From Rosa chinensis (lineage: Eukaryota; Streptophyta; Magnoliopsida; Rosales; Rosaceae): a stretch of 64,000 nt of DNA. Location of the stretch: assembly GCF_002994745.2 (NCBI RefSeq), contig NC_037091.1:27906289-27970288 (forward strand), read 5' to 3'. Below the pieces are notes generated by a model. It ran no database searches and was not told the DNA's origin. It worked only from the letters and a program-made list of their open reading frames with translations. Positions 35,542 to 46,412 of the stretch are shown one piece after another (position 1 is the stretch's first letter; the number at the start of each line of letters is the position of its first letter). Made by a program: the position numbers and the translations under genes.

Positions 35542-35825
35542 ACTTCCAAATAAACTTTGTTCTATGCTTTCTTTTTATTTCAATTATAAGAAGTTTATTG
35601 ATGCAATTGGCCAATCAGGTGGCTTGTTTCTTTGTTGGAATTCTTCTAATGCTATAGTTGATGTTGTTGCTAAGCATATCCGATTTTTCCGTGGTAAAAT
35701 CACTGACCCCTTTTCTAATCTCTGCTAGATGATTACTTTTCTTTACTATTACCTGGATAAAAAGATTACAACTTAGTCTCTGGAATGAGTTAGAATTGCC
35801 TAGACCTAACAATGACGATCCTTGG
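35542..35825 (+). pseudogene. LINE fragment 2: ORF2 endonuclease, middle
   Basis: This continues fragment 1 after the LTR H insertion. One frame reads NYKKFIDAIGQSGGLFLCWN, the typical SGGLxLxW core of plant LINE apurinic-type endonuclease. Further on, LWNELELPRPNNDDPW in a different frame shows at least one indel. It is cut at 35825 by solo LTR I, and CTTGG is duplicated at 35821-35825 and 38213-38217. Confidence 0.75.
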
Positions 35826-38212
35826 TGATACGCTCAAAGTGAGTGCCAATTTAAAACCCTGCTTCGAATAGTAGTATAGCGTAAGTAGGGTATCGTTCTA
35901 ACCGACGATTGAGGGTACTCCTGTCATTTAAACGTCAAAGAAAGAAGATTTAATTACAAGTATACAATATATACGAAAAATTACAAAATATTAAGGAGAT
36001 TTCAAAAGTATATTTGTATTTCTAATCCAATTAAACTAACTACATTAATCGATTCAAACCATGAATTAAGATAGATAAGGGGGAATGAAATATGTATGAT
36101 GAAGTTAACAATCATTAACACAAAAACTAGTTTTCTAATCATAAATCATGGATCAAAACATGTGAATGAAGAAATCAATCAAGAACAAAGATGAACGCAT
36201 ACAAAGTTCTTTTTACTTTCCTTAATTAAATTAACTAGATGAACGCGTCATAGTTAACCCTATTAAACATGCAATGCAAGTCATAGAACGCTACTCACTA
36301 ACAAAACATATTTAACGCATTAAACACTTAGAAAGTTTGATTGATTTAAGCCAAGAACACAAGTTGGAACACCATACAAGCATGCAAGACTCTTCATTGA
36401 TTTACCTAAGGAATTATAGGTTTTCCACTTAGCAATTAAGACCTAGAATTCTAGCAATCTTAATTTGGATTCAATTACATGCTCAATATTCTAAGTTTGT
36501 AAGCAAAGAACACAAAACACATAAAAGGTGGGATTGAAGCACAAAATCAATGAACTTAAATCATCACATATCAAAATCGCAATTTATGAATTCTAGAAAC
36601 CTAAAACGTTTTCATGATTCATGATTATTGAAAACTAAACATCAATACATAAACTTTATTCTCACAAAGTATCGAAACATCCATTTAAAACAAACACCTA
36701 GAACGCTAGTATAATTTCTTTTAACGTTACAAAACAAAGAAACCAAAAATAAAAGATAGAATGCCACGGTTACACTTTTGAAGAAATTCAAGAATGCAAG
36801 AAGGTCTTCAAAGGTGGTGGACGTTGATAAGGACTACGGCGAGGATGTGTTGGAGCTGATGGAGCTTTGCTTCACCGCTTCAATGCTTGAACAATGGAGA
36901 GGATCCGAAATTTAGAGAGTAAAGGGGAGGATGGCGTTATTTGATTTAGGGTTTGAGAGATTTTTGAGTAGTGGAAGGGGTGGATGTGTATAGAGGGAGA
37001 GAGATGGCTAAATGGAGTGAAGGAAGATGTCAAAAATGTCCAACATAGGTGTGTATATATAGAGGAAGCTTTAGACATCAAACCCTAGCTCTCCGTCTTC
37101 AATTCTGATTCACTTTCCTTCTTTGTGTTGATGTAGGGGTGGACGTGTAGGGGGGAGAGAGAGATGGCTAAATGGAGTGAAGGAAGATGTCAAAAACGTC
37201 CAACATAGGTGTGTATATATAGAGGAAGCTTTAGATATCAAACCCTAGCTCTCCGTCTTCAATTCTGATTCACTTTCCTTCTTTGTGTTGATGTAGATTT
37301 CCTCTTGAATTTTCTCATTTGTCCACATCATCATGGCTGAAATATATCCTCAAGATCAGATCAAATATGGAGTAGAGACCTTCCCAAACTCGTCCCAAAA
37401 GATATTCACGTCCAAACTCTCCTTATTCACGCAAAACCAATTTCTGGGCAGATTGACCTTCATGCACTAAATTTCTCATAACTTCTCCTAGAAAATTGAT
37501 ATTGATGAACCATAAAAAGCACTGCAAACTAGACATCCGTAGCTTTCCAACCATATAAATATCACAATTTAGTTCGTTCTGACCTGTCTTCAGAACTCTG
37601 TTGAAGTTGACTGATCTGCACAAGCAGATTTCCTCAAAACTCTCCCTTTTTGGGATTTCCGAAATCTTCTTGAATATTCTTTATTTTTCACTGAAAAACC
37701 CAACTAGAATCATTTTAGGATTTCTCCAAGACGCCAAGAAGGGTCTAGAAACTCATGTGCAAGTCACATGCTTCAATCTTAGGGCCAGGTTTCTCAATTG
37801 GACAATTTCAAAATCCATATACATTGTTGCCGAAATTTCTTGTGCATTCTAGAACATTCTTGAGCCATCTTGAGTCATCTTGAACCCACAACATCTCCTA
37901 GCCTCACCATGTATCCTAGCAGCATCAGGACTCGTAGTGTCATCAGGTTTCCTAGTCCAACTGGGACTCTGTCATTTCTTCATTTCTGAACACCATTTTT
38001 CCGAGCTCACTCCTAGTTGACTTAGGCTTCCTACTTCAACTGGGATTCCTTTTCCTTGTAGGATTAGGAAAACTTCATTTCTTCATGCCTTCATTTTAGA
38101 CTCAAAAGTACCTAAAAATAAAAACTAAGTTAGAAATGATAATGTTAAGAGAATAACTAAGTAAAATGTAGAGAGAAATGCACTAAAAACATAGGAAATA
38201 TTAGTTCGATCA
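35826..38212 (-). mobile_element. Solo LTR I
   Basis: 2387 bp, TGATACGCTC to TTCGATCA, flanked by CTTGG (35821-35825, 38213-38217). It lies antisense: the conserved terminal block is at its left end (ggtatcgttctaaccgacgattgagggta). The left end can form CTCA-AAG-TGAG (35833-35843). It has no internal region. A 160-bp tandem duplication lies over the TATA box. The outer U3 end begins TGATCGAAC on the minus strand, unlike the TGATAGGAGC of its relatives. Confidence 0.87.
36985..37297 (-). repeat. Tandem duplication over the TATA box of LTR I
   Basis: Two copies with a 160-bp period carry gagatggctaaatggagtga, gtgtatatatagagg (37051 and 37211) and cttccttctttgtgttgatg. The repeated TATA-like box on the minus strand means the LTR has two possible core promoters. 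The copies differ at a few bases. Confidence 0.85.
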
Positions 38213-38217
38213 CTTGG

Positions 38218-38546
38218 CTTCTTATGGGTTGACTTTAATAATGTTACCTGCTCTAAGGAAAAACCTGGTGGAAATGATCCTTCTTCTGTTTATATGCACA
38301 ACTTTATTCAATTTCTTAACAATATCAATGTCTCTTCCCTGCCTGCCAAAGGGCTACCTTTTACCTGGTCTAATAAACATTTTGATCACACAATTATTTT
38401 CAAGAAACTTGATAAGGCAGTTGCCAATCCAAGCTGGATGAATTTATTTTCTAATTCTTCACCGGAAAATCTGCCCATTGTGGGATCAGATAATGGCCTT
38501 ATAGTTCTTACAACTTTATCTATTCAAGAAGCTTTAAATTTGAGGC
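38218..38546 (+). pseudogene. LINE fragment 3: ORF2 endonuclease, C-terminal half
   Basis: Joined to fragment 2 across the CTTGG duplication, it reads LLMG, then DFNNVTCSKEKPGG with a one-base shift between G and D. It continues with GLPFTWSN, KKLDKAVANPSWMNLF and LPIVGSDNG. These are the GDFN, FTW and SDH-type (here SDN) motifs of the L1 endonuclease. The His of the usual SDH motif is Asn, and with the frameshift this argues for an inactive gene. It is cut at 38546 by element J (TSD GAGGC). Confidence 0.8.
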
Positions 38547-40422
38547 TGTAAGACCTCGAAAATTTGTTATTAATTCCTAAATGTTTCCTGGGATTAATAA
38601 GGTGTTCGTTTGTACGATTTTGTGGTTTGAGGGTGGAGTGGAATTGTTTTCGGACGAATAATAATTCGAAGTGCACGTTTTAGGGGGTTACGAAGTTTGA
38701 CTTTTGATACGTTTAGATTCTGTGAGAATTTCCTTCATGAAAGTTGTAGAGCGCATCGATACGAGTTCGTGGACATGTGGAACACGAGAATCGGAGTTCA
38801 TATGAGAAAGTTATGATCGATTGATATTTGGGGAAATTTCTATACATAGGTGAAAATTCCGGATTTTTTCATAAATCCCAAATGTTCCGAAATTCTTATT
38901 TTCCTCCCCCATTCTCTCCGTTCTCTCTCTTCAGAACCCTCGGGTCCCGACCGACCCGACCCGACCCGACAAATTCTCTCTCCTCCGGCATCCTCCGGCC
39001 AAGACCCGGCCCTCGCCGTGCTCGTTGCTCCACCCCTAGCCGCCTCCTGCCGTCGCTTTCCCGAGCCGCTGCCCCCAGGCCTGGATCGAAGCGACCCAGG
39101 CGGAGTGACCGACCCGATCGGATCTCGCCGTGCCGGCGTTGCACGGGCCGATCATCTCGGTTTTGGGTTGTCCTCCTCCTCCTGATCATCCTCATATCCT
39201 CCTTGTACCACGATTTTGAGTGTAGAGTGGTAGATCAAGGTTTGAAGTTTTCGCCGTCCCTGATTCGATCTAGGATCTGATCAGACGCACGAGAGTGATC
39301 CAACTTCCAAGCTTGATCTACGACGATCTAGACCGAATCTCACTTAGCTCCAGGTATGAAGGTGGCCCATCTTTTCATTTTGAATAAGTTTGTAGTTGGT
39401 CACTTTGCCATTGGAGGTGGTTGACCCGACGTTGACCGCCTGTTGACCCGTCACTTGTGGTGGTGCGTGGCAGCGCGTCAAACCATATTTTTGTGTTCTG
39501 TTTTCAGTTTATGCATCTACGCATCGATACGGTCGTTTTGATATATTATAAGGTTATTTTGGAGAAAGTTGATGCATGTTAGGGTTTTAGGGTTTTCGAT
39601 TCGTTTTGGTTTTCGATCAGTGAGGATTTGGCCGTCCGATCGACTTGTAGTTTTGATTTGTTGATCGTAAAAGTGTTCCGAGGACGTTGGATGGTCTCAG
39701 ATGAGGATCCTACTGTTGGATCGTCGTATAATTGTGTTTTGTGAATTGTGTGCTTTGTGTTGTATTGAGTGTGGCATTGATTTGGTTAGGTGATTGATGG
39801 TTTGAGTTGGCGGACGATTGTGAATCGTATCTTGGCTGTTAGAGAAGACGCAGCAGGATTTGGAGGTGAGTAAATCTCACGTGGTTCATTTACGAACGGA
39901 TTTATTTATTACTCCGAATTACTTGTTTAATTGTTAAATCATTTTCGAAATAAATTATTTGTTTTAAAATATATGAACTTGATCGACAACAGTTCATGGG
40001 TAGGTTAAAACAATGTTTTGATATAAAATGATTTTCGAGTATTTAATTTGTAAAACTATAGTTGGTATTAGTGGTCATTCCTGCGTGAATGACTACATAT
40101 ATATATATATATATATTTATGTGGAATATATATATATAGATGGTGTGACATTGGGTGAAGTAATGATGGTGATTTGATTGAAGTATTATTTCGAGCATTT
40201 ACTATTTTCGGGAATACAATACATCATGTGAGTGATTGATGTATTGTATTGAGTTGAGTGTCATGGAATACAATACATCATGTGAGTGATTGATGTTATT
40301 GTATTAAAAGGGTATTTTGAGTTGAGTGTCATGGAATACAATTCATCATGTGAGTGATTGATGTAATTGTATTAAAAGGGTATCTTGGGTTGAGTGTAAC
40401 ATTTTGGGTCATGTGGTGTCAC

Positions 40423-42198
40423 ACCCCGAATTTTGAATAAAGGAATTCAAATCCGAAACGCGAGAACAAACAATCACAAGAAGACTCTTAGAAAATTTTT
40501 CAAATAAACTAAGCAACAACAAACTGAACTCACAATGTCAATACCGACTCGTTCTTTAGAGTCACATACTACATTACAATGGTTTACAAATTAAACTGAA
40601 TATCAATTCAACGTGTAACCACTCTCACCAACTCACTACACAGCGGAAGACTACAAGTATAAGCGCCCTTCTACACCCACGTGACGGAAAGTCCACCTCA
40701 GCTTCGATAACAATCACCCGATATTCTAACCTGCACAATAAACCCTACACCATAGAATAGTCCACCGGGATTGAACAAACAAACCTGGTAAGCTTTTCAG
40801 CCTGTATGAGTAAACTCAATTAAAATTACTCTCGTCACTCATGCTTATAATTTCTCAGCTAGTGAGATAATTACAACATCAATATTTAATTCCACAAAAC
40901 GCAACCAAACATCAAGTTCATATCATATCATCATGCTCACGTAAGTTAACTCGTATCAAAATCAACATGCACTGACTCTCGACTCATGCATCCAATTTCA
41001 CAATACTTCAACTAAACAATTAAACTCAATTATGTTTTAAATATTTTAAAACACAACGAACTACAAAATCAACCTTCATTTGTCTCAACAAAAGTAGTTG
41101 TCACCTTAGTGACGTTTCAAATCATTTTTCATCTCAACGACAAATCTACGAAAATCCCACTCACTTCCCCTCAACATAAAACATTTCTCAAAACGATGAC
41201 CTCACAACTCATTTCACAACTCACTACAAATCTCAACCACAACCGCACTTACAATTGAATTAAGCAAAATCAGTAATCCCTGCATAGAGTTTAGTTCAGG
41301 AAACTTAGTTCAGGAGATCACATTGAAAACAAACAATAGAAATCATATAAATCCCTGCATAGAGTTTAGTTCAGGAATTTACTTTAAAACAAACAATTCA
41401 AAAAGCGGTAATCCCTGCATATAACTTAGTTCAGGAGATTACATTAAAAACAAACAATACAAAAGGCAGTAATCCCTGCATATAACTTAGATTAAAACAA
41501 ACAATAGAAAAGGCAGTAATCCCTGCATATAACTTAGTTCAGGAGATTACATTAAAACAAACAATAGAATTCATAGAAATCCAAATCTCACGTAAACACT
41601 AAAGAAAGAACATCAACAACATTCATCGAAAACTACGTACTCATGATTGCCGTAACACAGTTACCACCATGACCGCACGCATACCACAGACTACGTACTC
41701 ATGATTGCCGTAACCCAGTTACCACCATGACCGCACGCATACAACAGACTAAAGCTCCAACTGAATCGTAACCTGTCACATCGGCCGAGGTTCAGCCTTA
41801 CGATGCCAATTGCCTCAACTGACACTAAAGTCAATGATCACCCATCAACTCCAAACTAAAGTCGATAGTTGATGTTCACCCATCGACTTTGACTAAAGTA
41901 GATGATCACCCATCAACAGTCTCAAACCTCAATCACTCAACATTAATTCCTATCCTCTTCATAACAATCAACACATCAATTATTGGCACTTTGGTCACCA
42001 CTTTTGTACTACAATATATTTAATCACACTCTCAAACACAACTTCACCAATGTCACACCATCCAATTCATAAAACACACTTAAACGATGATCCCACGGTC
42101 GGATCCTCATCCATGACCACACAAAGTCATTGGAACAGCTCTACGATCAACATATCACAATTTGAAGTAAATCTGATGGTCGGATCCTCATGGACTTT
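40423..42198 (-). repeat. Inverted J-family segment inside J
   Basis: It begins TGTCACACCCCGAATTTTGA, the reverse complement of a J-type 3' end, and runs through the minisatellite and the tcggatcctcat block before joining sense sequence at 42198/42199. It pairs with 42215-43172 to form a long imperfect foldback. No target duplication is visible at its borders. Confidence 0.75.
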
Positions 42199-42224
42199 GG
42201 TGTGAGTTGTTTGAATTCTTTTGT

Positions 42225-42515
42225 TATTTTTATGTAATCTCTTGAACTAAGTTATATGCAGGGATTACTGTCTTTTGAATTGTTTGTGTTAATGTAATCT
42301 CCTGAACTAAGTTATATGCAGGAATTACTACTTTTTGTATTGTTTGTTTTAATGTAATCTCCTTAACTAAGTTATATGCAGGGATTACTACTTTTTGTAT
42401 TGTTTGTTTTAATGTAAATTCCTGAAATAAACTCCATGCAGGGATTTATATGATTTCTATTGTTTTTTTTTTAATGTGATCTCCTGAACTAAGTTTCCAT
42501 GCAGGGATTACTGAT
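42225..42515 (+). repeat. ~60-bp minisatellite in J (five copies)
   Basis: Five tandem units contain taatctcctgaactaagtta and tgcagggattact. The antisense copy carries about five units at 41270-41575, and K has about three at 16340-16520, so copy number varies between members of the LTR family. Confidence 0.85.
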
Positions 42516-43177
42516 TTTACTTAATTCAATTGTAAGTGTGGTTGTGGTTTGAGACTTGTAGTGAGTTGTAAATGAGTTGTGAGCTCATCGTTTTGACAAA
42601 TGCTTTATGTTGAGGGGAAGTGAATGTGATTTGTCGTTGAGATGATATGACATGATATGAACTTGATGTTTGGTTGTGTTTTGTGAAATTAAATATTGTT
42701 GCTGTAATTCTTCTCACGAGTTGAGAAATTATAAGCATGCGTGACGTGAGTCACTTTAATTGAGTTTACTCATACGGGCTTAAAAAGCTTACCAGGTTTG
42801 TTTCGTTCAATCCTGGTGCACTATTCTATGGTGTAGGGTGTACTGTGCAGGTTAGAACATCGATTAATCATCGTCGAAGCTGAGGGGTACGTTCGGTAGC
42901 GTGGACGTCGAAGGGTAATCTTAGTTTTAAGTCTTCCACTGTGTAGTGAGTTGTGGTGGGTGTGTTTACTTATTGAATTGTCATTCAGTTTAATTTGTAA
43001 ACTATCTGTAATGTAATATGTGACTCTAAAGAACGAGTTGGTATTTACATTGTGAGCTCAGTTTGTTTAGTTGCTTAATTTAAATGAAAATTTTGCTATG
43101 TGTTTTTCTTGTGCTTGTTAAGTTATCGCGTTTCGGATTTGAATTTAATTATTCAAAATTCGGGGCGTGACAGAGGC

Positions 43178-43271
43178 TATCTGGAAATCCCATCAGGATT
43201 TTCTAGATATTGTTAGAAAATTTTGGAATCAGTGTTTCGTTAATGACACTGTTAAGAATTTTGTAACTATC
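43178..43271 (+). pseudogene. LINE fragment 4: region between endonuclease and RT
   Basis: Resuming after J, it reads EAIWKSHQDFLDIVRKFWNQ, as in the linker after the endonuclease of plant LINEs. It ends at 43271 where an A-family LTR begins. The RT part of this LINE is not in the window and should lie beyond the right edge if it survives. Confidence 0.65.
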
Positions 43272-44474
43272 TTATAGGAGCAAAAAGTGTGACGATATTA
43301 TTGAATATGTGCCCCATTTTAGCCTTGTTTCTCCCTTAGTTTAGTGTTTTGAGTCATTGAGTTGTTTTCAGAGTCTTGTAGAGTGTTTGGAGTGAAATAG
43401 GCGGAAAAAGTAAAATTCATGAAAAATCCTTGCTGGATCAGGATTCCTCACTGTCGACTGTTTTTGCAGTCTTTACATTTTAATTCCCTTTATTTTCTCT
43501 AGAAAATTCTGATATTCCCCTGCTTGTTGTAGGAAACATTGCCTGGTGGAACAGTTAGAAACAGCAATGATGGAGTCATAAAATAAAGCATTAAGATATT
43601 TGACCAAGCAATGAAGAAGGGAAATAAAGGAGAAAGACGTTTTCAGTTGGGGAATAAAGGAGAAAGACGTTTTCAATTGAGAAATAAAAGAGAAAGATGT
43701 TTCAACTGGAAAATAAATAAGAGAAAGATGTTTCAGCTTGGAAATTAAAAGAATTGCCCCATTATGAGAGGAGTTAAGGCTTTAAAGGAGACGTTTCAGT
43801 TGGAAAATTAAAGGAATTATGATGCAATCTCATCCGTCCAATGATGAAAGGTATGATTGACAAAAGCCAACCAATGCTCCCCTATAAATAGGCAACGTCC
43901 AGAACTGAATTTGCATCACTTCCCAGCCAAGATCACTTCCCGGACTATCACTTCCTGGCCAAAAACCATTCCAAGATTGCCCAATTCACTCCTCAAACCT
44001 CCATCACCTACAAGACCGTGACCACCATCCATCCATCAATCTACAAAGCTCTAAGGCGCTGAGTCAAGGACGCTCCACCACCATAGTAGAGACGAGTTCA
44101 TCACCTTGTTGCCAAGCCGCTGAGGAAAGCTTCAAAGTGTAACTATGACTCTACTTATAATTTTTGTTTCGGTTTTGTGTGTTTGGATTTGCAAGTTATG
44201 TAATTGGAGACACGGAATTTTCAGAATATTTTTATTAATATTTTTGAGATTTTCAATTTATTATTGAGTTAATTTTGAGAATTCTTTTATGATGCATGTT
44301 ACAATCTTGTGCCCTTTTACGTGTTTAGGTAATTTTCAGAGTTAGGTTCATAAGTTTGCATGCTAGAATAACGGTGAGAGTTCTTGTGTGTTTGCTTAAT
44401 TTGCCAAGAGTAATTGTTATTTGTTAAGACGTTGAGTTAAACAAGTAGTAATTAGTTCTAACGGGTGGTAAAAA
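43272..44474 (+). repeat. A-family LTR, 5' part, cut by M
   Basis: Matches element A's LTR from its start, except that the first bases read TTATAGGAGC instead of TGATAGGAGC. It includes CCAAT/TATA at 43871-43890 and an ~80-bp segment near 43795-43865 that A lacks but the 13349 LTR has. It stops in the ctaacgggtggtaaaaa sequence where M begins; the remainder is not in the window. Confidence 0.85.
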
Positions 44475-45951
44475 TGTCAAGACCCACCCCAGAATTACCC
44501 TCCTAACTCCAAGATGGACCTGTGGGGCCCACTTTTAGGGAAAATTCGACAGAACTTCCCCTAAAAGTGGACAACCCTAAACCTGCTGAAAACACTTCTA
44601 AGTAATATAAATTTCAATGCTTGAAGCCACCCTGCTTCCTAGCAACAATTCACAAATTTCCAAGTACAAACATCGTACTACAAAAAAAACATAACCACTT
44701 ATATAAATTACAACCCAGCAAATCAAATCTTTCAACTTCCTCCAATATTGTACAACTCCCATACACTCATAATTATACAAATGTATAAATCCAACGTTTT
44801 AAGGTAATCAGAGCAATCTATAGAACACACTCGAAATATAATACATAAAGTAGGTTAATAAATAACCTACTGAGGATAGATGGCAAAGGTGGTGCTAGCC
44901 TCCACTCCTAAGCCAGTCAACAACGCTGCGATCTAGGCAATTGAAACCAAAGGGCCCAGGGGAAAGTACATAAAAACGTTAGCGTGAGTGGACAAAATAA
45001 ATAAGCATAACGGAAGAAGAGTTTATACTTTCCCACATATTTAAATTTATACAATCTCGATGCATGCAACTCTTATAAAACGTGTTTCTTTAAATTCAAA
45101 AACTCATGTAAAACATACCAGCCCCGCTGGTTAAAAGAAATCGGACTAGCCCCTCTAGTCAAGTAGTGATAAAATATGGGGAAGAAGTGATAAAATATGG
45201 GGAAGAAATTTCACCATACGAAAGAAGGGAGCCTCCCAGGCTCGGATCGGAGTGTCCCACACTCTGGAGCATCCCATGCTCTGCTCTTACTCACCCACAA
45301 ACACATAGTAAGCAGGGAGGAGTACTAATAGGCTAACTAGCAATAAAATATAGCGACCCAGGTATGGTGGGTAAAAACTATTAAAATCCAATAAATCTAT
45401 AAGGCTTCCCCATGTCCCATGAATAAAGAAAACACGGGTACGATTCCCAACCGAACCCGGAAATTCTCGTAAAAAGTCGTATAAACCAACAGCGTGTCCC
45501 ACACGCTAAAAGATAAATAGATTAACAAATAGGCAATCCCAATGCCAAAAATCGAAAGTCGATAAACAAATATAAAGATTTACTCCGTCAAAACTCAATT
45601 CGAAAATAAGGTCTCAAATCGACGAATATAAATATAATGTAAATAGTATAAATCCGGAAATTACATCGGAAATAATAACTCGTCGATTAGGATTATAAAT
45701 CATCACCAACTTCGGAAACAAATCACTATTGAAAACAAATATGTGGGATAAAGCGAAATCAATCCCCAAAAATAAATCATATGTTCGATGTGAACTATGA
45801 CAATTTAATAGAACATACTTTAATGAGTAAATGCATGCATCATTTATTTGAAAACAAAGGTCCACTCACAGTGTACGGCTAAGCTTGCCGTCGATCCGAA
45901 CCCTCCTCGAGGGAATCCTCCTCACGTCCTGTACCATATAACGTTCGTCAA
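44475..45951. mobile_element. Element M: unclassified TG-start repeat, cut by the next LTR
   Basis: 1477 bp starting TGTCAAGACCCACCCC, with cctgtggggcccac soon after. It has no convincing ORF. The TG start inside an interrupted LTR suggests an LTR-type insertion, probably a solo LTR in antisense. Its far end is not seen because another LTR starts at 45952. It is unlike the other repeats here. Confidence 0.55.
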
Positions 45952-46412
45952 TGATAGGAGCAAAAAAGTGTGACGATATTATTAATTATGTGCCTCATTT
46001 TAGCCTTGTTTCTCCCTTAAGTTTTGTGTTTTTAGTCATTAAGTCATTTTGAAAGTCTTGTTGAGTGTTTGGAGTGAAATAGGCGGAAAAAGTAAAATTC
46101 ATGAAAAATCCTAGCTGGATCAGGATTCCTAACTGTCAACTATTTTTGCGGTCTTTACATTTTAATTTCCCTTTATTTTCTCTAGAAAATTCTGATATTC
46201 TCCTGCTTGTTGTAGGAAACGTTGCCTGGTTGAACTCTTGGAAACAGCAATGATGGAGTCATAAAATAAAGCATTAAGATATTTGACCAAGCAATGAAGA
46301 AGGGAAATAAAGGAGAAAAGATGTTTTCAGTTGAGGAATAAAAGAAAAAGATGTTTCAGCTCGAAAAACAAATAAGAGAAAGACGTTTCAGCTTGGAAAT
46401 TAAAGGAATTGC
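45952..46412 (+). repeat. A-family LTR, first 461 bp, cut by element D
   Basis: Begins TGATAGGAGC and follows the A-family LTR to tggaaattaaaggaattgc, where D's LTR begins. The rest should lie beyond D, outside the window. gtcaa (45947-45951) would be its target duplication. Confidence 0.85.

Larger units (their letters stand above)
38547..43172 (+). mobile_element. Element J (J/G/K family LTR) with an internal inverted copy
   Basis: J starts TGTAAGACCTCG and ends GGGGCGTGACA, with target duplication GAGGC (38542-38546, 43173-43177). Sense LTR sequence spans 38547-40422 and 42199-43172; the part between (40423-42198) is an antisense copy of the same family. The 38890-39200 stretch is GC-rich and open in more than one frame, but has no recognisable domain. 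No gag or pol is seen, so J behaves as a solo LTR that was later rearranged. Confidence 0.8.

Noticed and set aside
38828..39280. Possible GC-rich host exon encoding a Pro/Arg-rich protein
   Set aside because: It lies in element J, several frames are open at once as expected from GC-rich sequence, and the composition is low-complexity. No domain is recognisable.
42225..42515. CRISPR-like array
   Set aside because: Units are tandem and ~60 bp with no unique spacers, and the context is a plant LTR. It is a minisatellite.
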